From Aristaeella lactis (GTDB lineage: Bacteria > Bacillota > Clostridia > Christensenellales > Aristaeellaceae), in the NCBI RefSeq assembly GCF_018118585.1, contig NZ_CP069421.1, positions 1,736,001 through 1,800,000 of the forward strand: 64,000 nt of DNA, in the 5' to 3' direction. Positions 58,990 to 64,000 of this stretch are shown here, one piece after another. The notes under the pieces were generated by a model. It did not search any database. It saw only the letters and a list, made by a program, of their open reading frames with translations, and was not told the DNA's origin. The translations under genes and the position numbers were made by a program. Numbering within the stretch: position 1 is the first letter of the stretch; each line of letters starts with the position of its first letter.

Positions 58990-61596
58990 ATGGACAGGAA
59001 TACACCTTTGTACGATACATCCCTTTCAAACGAAGCCCGTGCAAAATGGCTCGTTTCCCAAATGACCGTTGAGGAAAAGTTCAGCTGGTTCTCCCTGCGT
59101 GTCCGGAACGACCGTCTCGGGATCATCGCCTCCACCTGCGGCGGCGAGGGTGCCCATGGTGTCCAGGCCCGCGCCGGGCAGGGAGAGCTGTACCCGCCGA
59201 CGCCAACAACCTCCTTTACCCAGCCGATCGGTATGGCTGCAACCTTTGACCGGGATCTGATCCGCAAAGCCGGCGATGTGACCGGAAAGGAATCCCGCGC
59301 CTTCGGAAATGCCGTCGGCAAGGGCGGTCACGGGCGCCTGGCGCCCACTGTCGATCTTTGCCGTGATCCTCGCTGGGGCCGGAATGAGGAAGGCTACGGC
59401 GAAGATCCGTACCTGACCGGCAAGATGGCCTCCGCCTACATCGCCGGCATGCAGGATGAGCACAATTACGATGGCACACCCCTTGCCCCCGGTGCACGGG
59501 GAGACCGTGTCCGGACCGCCGCTGTGCTGAAGCATTTCTATGCCAACAACCAGGAATACCGGCGCGCATATGACAGCTTTGACATCAGCGACAAGGTCAA
59601 ATATGACTATGAACTGGAATCTTTCCGCTACTGCGCTCAGGAAGGCCATGCGGAAGGCGTCATGACCTCCTATAATGAGATCAACCATCTGCCCGCCATG
59701 CTGAACCATGAGGTTCAGGACATCCTGAAAGATCAGTGGGGTATTCAGTATGCCATGACGGACGGCGGTGATTTCCTGCAGACCGTGAACTTCCATCATT
59801 ATTTTGAATCCCATGCGGAAACCCTGGCTGAAGGTGTAAAGGCCGGCGTGGACGCCATGCTGGATAATCCGGTCGAAGTCGTCAAAGCGGCAAAAGAGGC
59901 TTATGAGCGCGGGCTGATCACGGAAGCGGAAATGGACAAGTCCATTACCTGCACCGTTGTGGAGCTTATCCGCCAGGGCACCTTCGATCCGGAGGATCCC
60001 TATGCCGAACTGGATATGGCAGATGTCGGAACAGATGAGGCAAAGCGGATCTCCCTGGAAATGAGCAAGGCCTCCAACGTCCTGCTGAAGAACGAAAACG
60101 GCTTCCTGCCCTTCTCAAAAGAGGACGATATCGCTCTCATCGGCTTTGTGGGAAACAACTGGTATATGGACTGGTACGCCGGAAAACCGACGTACAGCGT
60201 AACGCTGAAGGCCGGTCTGGAAAAGAAAATGCACCGGACGATCCCCTATGAGAGCGGACAGACCCTTTTCCGCTTCAAAGCCGGAAACAAATATATCGGT
60301 GCCAGCCGTCCGGCGCGGATTCCGTGGGGAACGCCCGATCCCGGCCCTGCTGAACTGGTATTGGTGGATAAAGCGGAAGATGCTCTCGTCTTTGAACAGC
60401 TGAACTGGGGCTGCGGAAGCAATTTCCTCTACGCTCCCGAATTCAGGAAGTATGCGACCGTAGGGCCGGACGGAAAGATCAGCCTGGCCTCCGATGAACC
60501 GTTCACCTTTACGGTCATGGAAAACTTCACAATCGGTAAGGCGGATGCGGTCCGCACGCCGTGTCCGCGAAACGCGAACTGTGTAGAGCTGACCGAATAC
60601 TGGAATGACGAAGCGTGTGACGTGAAGCTTTACTGCTTTGGCAACCGGAACGTCTACCTGGAAAGCGGAAAGCTGAAGACGGATCCCCTGGTCCGGCGCA
60701 AACCCGAAAGCAATACCAAGGAAGGCGGCAATGTTCTGGAAGCCTGGGCCGGTTCCGAAAAGGAAGCGACGGCGCTCACCGTGGAGATCGTCTCAGACGG
60801 CATCGCCCGCGCGAAGGAACTGGCCAAAAAGGCGAAAAAGGTCATTGTTGCCCTGGGCTGCAACCCGGTCATGAACGCAAAGGAAGAAATCGACCGCAGC
60901 ACGATTGAGATGATCCCTCTGCAGGAGAAGCTCCTGGAAGCGGTGTATGAGACAAACCCGAATGTCGCGGTCGTCCTGATCACAAACTATCCCTATGCCG
61001 TCAACTGGATGCAGGAACATGTGCCCGCTATCCTGATGAACGCCACCGGCTCCCAGGATCTTGGCAACGGCCTGGCTTCCGCCATCTTCGGGGAAGCAAA
61101 CCCGGCCGGACGTCTCCCGATGACCTGGTATAGAAGCGACGCGGACCTGCCGCCGATGGAGGACTATGACCTGATCAACCATCCCCGGACCTACCGGTAC
61201 TTTGATAAGCCGGTACTGTATCCCTTCGGCTACGGCCTGAGCTATTCCGCCTTCAGCTACAGCGGCCTGAAAGTTGAAAAACAGAACGGCGGCCTGCGTG
61301 TCTCCGTGAATGTGAAGAACACCGGCGCCGTAACCGGCGATGAGGTAGCCCAGCTGTATATCCGGCGCGTATCGCCCTCCAAAACGGTGCATCCGCTGCG
61401 CCGGCTCATCGGCTTTGAACGGCTTCACAGCCTCATCCCCGGGCAGAGTGCGGAAGCCGTCTTCACCGTTAATCCCTGCGACCTGGAGATCTATATGGAG
61501 GATGCTGGGAAGAAGGTTATTGAGCCCGGACAATACCTGGTTTATGCCGGCGGCTCCTGCCTCGATGAGCGGATCGCCGCGGAAATAGAACTGTAA
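58990..61596 (+). CDS. GH3-family beta-glycosidase with inserted domain
   Basis: GH3 enzymes remove terminal beta-linked glucose, xylose or related sugars. The 868 residues start with the (alpha/beta)8 domain: RNEEGYGEDPYLTG, LKHFYANNQEYRR, and MTDGGDF, whose Asp (~258) is the likely nucleophile. The second alpha/beta domain follows in two parts. Between ~400 and ~545 there is an insert (LFRFKAGNKYIGASRPAR, NWGCGSNFLY, GRDGKIS-like GPDGKISLAS) that looks like a beta-trefoil or fascin-like carbohydrate module. A C-terminal fibronectin-III-like domain (~760-860) ends it. There is no signal peptide, so it is probably intracellular. AAAGAGG precedes the ATG. It is monocistronic. Confidence 0.9.
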   Translation: MDRNTPLYDTSLSNEARAKWLVSQMTVEEKFSWFSLRVRNDRLGIIASTCGGEGAHGVQARAGQGELYPPTPTTSFTQPIGMAATFDRDLIRKAGDVTGKESRAFGNAVGKGGHGRLAPTVDLCRDPRWGRNEEGYGEDPYLTGKMASAYIAGMQDEHNYDGTPLAPGARGDRVRTAAVLKHFYANNQEYRRAYDSFDISDKVKYDYELESFRYCAQEGHAEGVMTSYNEINHLPAMLNHEVQDILKDQWGIQYAMTDGGDFLQTVNFHHYFESHAETLAEGVKAGVDAMLDNPVEVVKAAKEAYERGLITEAEMDKSITCTVVELIRQGTFDPEDPYAELDMADVGTDEAKRISLEMSKASNVLLKNENGFLPFSKEDDIALIGFVGNNWYMDWYAGKPTYSVTLKAGLEKKMHRTIPYESGQTLFRFKAGNKYIGASRPARIPWGTPDPGPAELVLVDKAEDALVFEQLNWGCGSNFLYAPEFRKYATVGPDGKISLASDEPFTFTVMENFTIGKADAVRTPCPRNANCVELTEYWNDEACDVKLYCFGNRNVYLESGKLKTDPLVRRKPESNTKEGGNVLEAWAGSEKEATALTVEIVSDGIARAKELAKKAKKVIVALGCNPVMNAKEEIDRSTIEMIPLQEKLLEAVYETNPNVAVVLITNYPYAVNWMQEHVPAILMNATGSQDLGNGLASAIFGEANPAGRLPMTWYRSDADLPPMEDYDLINHPRTYRYFDKPVLYPFGYGLSYSAFSYSGLKVEKQNGGLRVSVNVKNTGAVTGDEVAQLYIRRVSPSKTVHPLRRLIGFERLHSLIPGQSAEAVFTVNPCDLEIYMEDAGKKVIEPGQYLVYAGGSCLDERIAAEIEL

Positions 61597-61617
61597 TGTA
61601 AGACAGGCGGCATTTTC

Positions 61618-61650
61618 GGAGACAGGGATTCAGTTCCCTGTCTCCTTTTT
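61618..61650 (+). terminator. Terminator of the GH3 gene
   Basis: GGAGACAGGGA / TCCCTGTCTCC, an 11-bp perfect stem, is followed by TTTTT. Confidence 0.93.
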
Positions 61651-61670
61651 CTGTGCCGAAACAAAAGAAA

Positions 61671-61695
61671 AGAGCTCTTGATTTCTCAAGAGCTC
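61671..61695 (-). terminator. Orphan terminator facing left
   Basis: GAGCTCTTGA / TCAAGAGCTC, a 10-bp perfect stem with a TTTC loop, is followed on the minus strand by TCTTTTCTTTT. No minus-strand gene lies between here and the CotH gene. The remaining gap (61696-61795) shows no gene I can support. Confidence 0.6.
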
Positions 61696-61795
61696 CGCGT
61701 ACGGGAAGCAGAACTTGAAGATGTTGGGATTGCATCCATATGGGGAGTTTTGCTGACAGCAAGGCTTGCGAAATTCCTTTTATGGGGAAAAATAA

Positions 61796-61825
61796 TTGTT
61801 CGTGATTCGTAGATTATTGTATAAT
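61796..61825 (+). promoter_or_regulatory. Promoter of the CotH-family gene
   Basis: TTGTTC (61796-61801) and TATAAT (61820-61825) are 18 bp apart. Confidence 0.6.
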
Positions 61826-61896
61826 CTGTCCCGAAAGTGAAACATGTGAGTTATGAGTTTATTCAGACAGAAAACCGATGATCGGAGGAAAAAAGG

Positions 61897-63972
61897 TTGA
61901 AGCGGTTTATGATCATAGCAGCGGTTCTGCTCCTGACAGCGACGGCCTGGAATGTGGCAACCGCGGAGAATGCACCTCATCCGGTGATTATGATCAGCGA
62001 AGTGATGGCCAGCAATGATTCGGTCGCTACTTATCCGAAAGCGGGATATACAGACTGGGTCGAGATCTTCAATTCCGGAGATTCTGCCGTTGATCTGAGC
62101 GGATGGGGATTGAGCGACAATCCGGAAAAACCGTTGAAATGGCAGTTTCCCGACGGAACAACGATTCGTCCCGGGGAATACAGGGTCATTCTGTGTGACA
62201 AGGACACGGAAAAGAGCAGCGACGCGGAGCTGCACGCATCTTTCACGATCAGCCGGAAGAGCGGGGAGATTATTGTCCTGACTGACGTGGAGGGCACCGT
62301 GCATGACCGGATCACGCTTCCTGAAATGAAGACGGATATCTCCTTCGGACGGAGTCATGAGGATGGTGGCCTGTACTGTTATGACACGCCTACGCCTTTT
62401 GCGGCAAACAAAGGCGGCTTCGTGGGGTATACCGCGGCGCCGTCGTTCTCGGCGGAGCCAGGTTTTTATGATTCAGACCAGTATCTTCAGATCATCGTCC
62501 CGGAAGGCACACAGGTGTTTTATACCCTGGACGGATCGGAGCCGACGCGGAAATCCACGCCTTACAACGGGGAAACACTGGAAATTACCGCTACGACCGT
62601 GATTCGGGCCAGGGCTTTCGCGGAGGGAATGATCCGGCCCGGCGATACGCTCACCGGTACGTTCTTTATCCAAGCGGATCACAGCCTGCCGGTGGTATCA
62701 GTCACTGTGGATCCGGAAGACCTGTGGAATCGCAAACGGGGAATGCTGACCGTTGGAAAGGGTGTCAACAACAAAGAAGGCCTGCCCTTCAAAAACACTG
62801 TTTACCGGAAAGTGAAGAACTCCGGGGTCAAATATGAAAGCTATGTGGAGATGTACGACGACACCGGAGAAAGGATTGTCAGTCAGGGTGCGGATATCTC
62901 CCTGAACGGCGACTATTCGCTGGACATGCCCCAGAAGAGTTTCAAATTCAAAGCGAAAAGCAAATACGGTGAAAAAACGTTCAAAGCAAAACTGTTCCCG
63001 GACAGGGATTATGAGGAATATAAAAGCTTCGTGCTGCGGAACAGCGGAAATGACTGCATGTGGACCCGGCTGCAGGACGGGTTTCAGAGCCGGCTGATGG
63101 ATCTGTTCGGAAGCACCGTGGCCCATCAGGCATGGAAACCCTATGTAGTATATCTGAACGGTCAGTACTGGGGCCATATGAACCTGCGGGAACGGGTGGA
63201 CGAGTATATGGTCGCGCAGTTTGAGGGGCTGGACCTGAAGGACGCGGACCAGCTGGACCTGCTGGAGGCAAGCAGCAGAGTGAAGAACGGATCCAATACG
63301 GAATACAAGGCTATGATCAAAAAGATCAAAGCCGGCAAACCGGCCAAAAAACAGGAGGATCTGCAGTACATCCTGGACAACATCGATGTGGACAATTATT
63401 TCTGGTTTATGGGCTTCGAGATGTTCTTCGGCAACAGCGATATCGGCAATTTCCGTATCTACCGCCTGAACGCTCCCGGAAGTAAATGGAAATGGCTGAT
63501 CAACGATCTGGACTACGGCCTGTGGAACTCCGGATTCGACAGTCCGAAGAGTTATACCAAGAAGAGCGGCATGGGTCAACTTAATTACGACAATACGATC
63601 TTTCGGAAGCTGCTGACCGTTCCGGAATACAAGGACCGGTACCTGACCATATACGGCAAAATCTATCAAAAACTGACAACGGACACGATGATGGAAGTAC
63701 TGGACGAACTGGTGGAGCTGATAGAACCGGAGATGGAGCGGCACTGGACTCGCTGGGGACCGGAAAACGACAGAAACATCGTTTCCGAAGCACCGAGGAC
63801 GGCGGAAGGTGCCTACAAATACTGGCAGAAGCGTGTGGAACGCCTCCGGAACGTGATCCGGAAACGGCCGACACGGCTGTGGGATTTTACGAAAAAAGCC
63901 TTCGGCCTGAGCAATGCGGAAATGGAGAAATACTTTGGTCCGAAACCGCCGATGCCGCCTGAAGCCGTCTGA
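61897..63972 (+). CDS. Secreted CotH-family protein with lamin-tail and HEX_C domains, TTG start
   Basis: The start is TTG at 61897 behind CGGAGGAAAAAAGG. A signal peptide (MKRFMIIAAVLLLTATA) is followed by a lamin-tail domain (~28-140: ISEVMASNDSVATYPKAGYT, DWVEIFNSGDSAVDLSGW), a chitobiase C-terminal-like domain (~185-255: VFYTLDGSEPTRKSTPYNG) and a CotH domain (~265-640: RNSGNDCMWTRLQDGF, LRERVDEYMVAQFEG, KWKWLINDLDYGLW). CotH proteins are atypical kinases; in Bacillus CotH phosphorylates spore-coat proteins, while this secreted form is common in gut Clostridia. The target may be surface or cellulosome-like proteins. Codon use resembles the surface gene at 1-1838. 691 residues. Confidence 0.9.
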   Translation: MKRFMIIAAVLLLTATAWNVATAENAPHPVIMISEVMASNDSVATYPKAGYTDWVEIFNSGDSAVDLSGWGLSDNPEKPLKWQFPDGTTIRPGEYRVILCDKDTEKSSDAELHASFTISRKSGEIIVLTDVEGTVHDRITLPEMKTDISFGRSHEDGGLYCYDTPTPFAANKGGFVGYTAAPSFSAEPGFYDSDQYLQIIVPEGTQVFYTLDGSEPTRKSTPYNGETLEITATTVIRARAFAEGMIRPGDTLTGTFFIQADHSLPVVSVTVDPEDLWNRKRGMLTVGKGVNNKEGLPFKNTVYRKVKNSGVKYESYVEMYDDTGERIVSQGADISLNGDYSLDMPQKSFKFKAKSKYGEKTFKAKLFPDRDYEEYKSFVLRNSGNDCMWTRLQDGFQSRLMDLFGSTVAHQAWKPYVVYLNGQYWGHMNLRERVDEYMVAQFEGLDLKDADQLDLLEASSRVKNGSNTEYKAMIKKIKAGKPAKKQEDLQYILDNIDVDNYFWFMGFEMFFGNSDIGNFRIYRLNAPGSKWKWLINDLDYGLWNSGFDSPKSYTKKSGMGQLNYDNTIFRKLLTVPEYKDRYLTIYGKIYQKLTTDTMMEVLDELVELIEPEMERHWTRWGPENDRNIVSEAPRTAEGAYKYWQKRVERLRNVIRKRPTRLWDFTKKAFGLSNAEMEKYFGPKPPMPPEAV

Positions 63973-64000
63973 TCCGGACGGACAGGCTCATCGGCCGGAT

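Noticed and set aside
1-64000. tRNA, rRNA, CRISPR array, prophage or transposase
   Set aside because: Reading both strands I found no transposase, integrase or cas-like protein, no regularly spaced repeats, and no recognisable tRNA T-loop or rRNA signature.

Overview
The window looks like the chromosome of an anaerobic, fermentative member of the Clostridia, probably an uncultured gut or rumen lineage. It has moderately high GC, a T-box before thrS, a CsoR copper switch, a birA-bioY biotin unit, Rex with adhE, and group B plus sensory [FeFe] hydrogenase genes. There are no rRNA, tRNA, CRISPR or phage genes and no recognisable insertion sequence. Three genes appear to start with TTG. Taxonomy is inferred from gene content only.

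Left part (1-22.4 kb). A large secreted protein runs off the left edge. Next come a csoR-copA copper operon with two matching 17-bp operators, a serA-like dehydrogenase, an L,D-transpeptidase lipoprotein, T-box-controlled thrS, a zinc-ribbon/Bax-inhibitor-like membrane protein, a GH29 fucosidase, birA-bioY, and a DUF2130 protein. A five-gene block follows (SGNH hydrolase, DUF4358, MBOAT, DHHW, metallo-beta-lactamase fold) that looks like a cell-surface polymer O-acylation module. A HAD phosphatase and a secreted peptidoglycan-binding protein close this part.

Middle (22.5-33.4 kb). Thirteen minus-strand genes are packed closely: five GNAT acetyltransferases, two methyltransferases, NUDIX, HAD, a RIO-like kinase, a PfkB sugar kinase, an XRE regulator and a TIGR04076-like protein. 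The 5'-most GNAT is preceded by a compact unit: a good promoter, a 36-codon ORF with its own Shine-Dalgarno, and a 14-bp-stem terminator ending 26 nt before the GNAT start. It resembles an attenuator. A TTG-started Ca2+ P-type ATPase lies upstream of it.

Redox and hydrogen block (33.5-44.6 kb). The order of transcription is rex, adhE, an APH-like kinase, a thioredoxin-fold [2Fe-2S] ferredoxin, a PAS-containing sensory hydrogenase (HydS), a SpoIIE/PP2C phosphatase, and a group B [FeFe] hydrogenase. A strong intrinsic terminator lies directly before the hydS ribosome-binding site. It splits the operon into a redox half and a hydrogen-sensing half. A LysR regulator and a Tat-exported protein with a flavinylation motif follow.

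Right part (44.6-64 kb). This holds asparaginase, an FtsX/MacB-type ABC exporter, MscS, a second run of small-molecule-modifying genes (NUDIX, HExxH protein, GNAT, APH-like, HAD, HIT), and a tetR-MFS-CPBP operon with two TetR-type operators. It ends with a GH3 glycosidase behind a 19-bp-spacer MerR-type promoter, and a CotH-family surface protein.

The best candidates for undescribed biology are the sORF/terminator leader at 30.5-30.74 kb, the terminator-split hydrogen-sensing operon with its kinase and phosphatase, and the copA gene with an in-frame, possibly separately translated CopZ.
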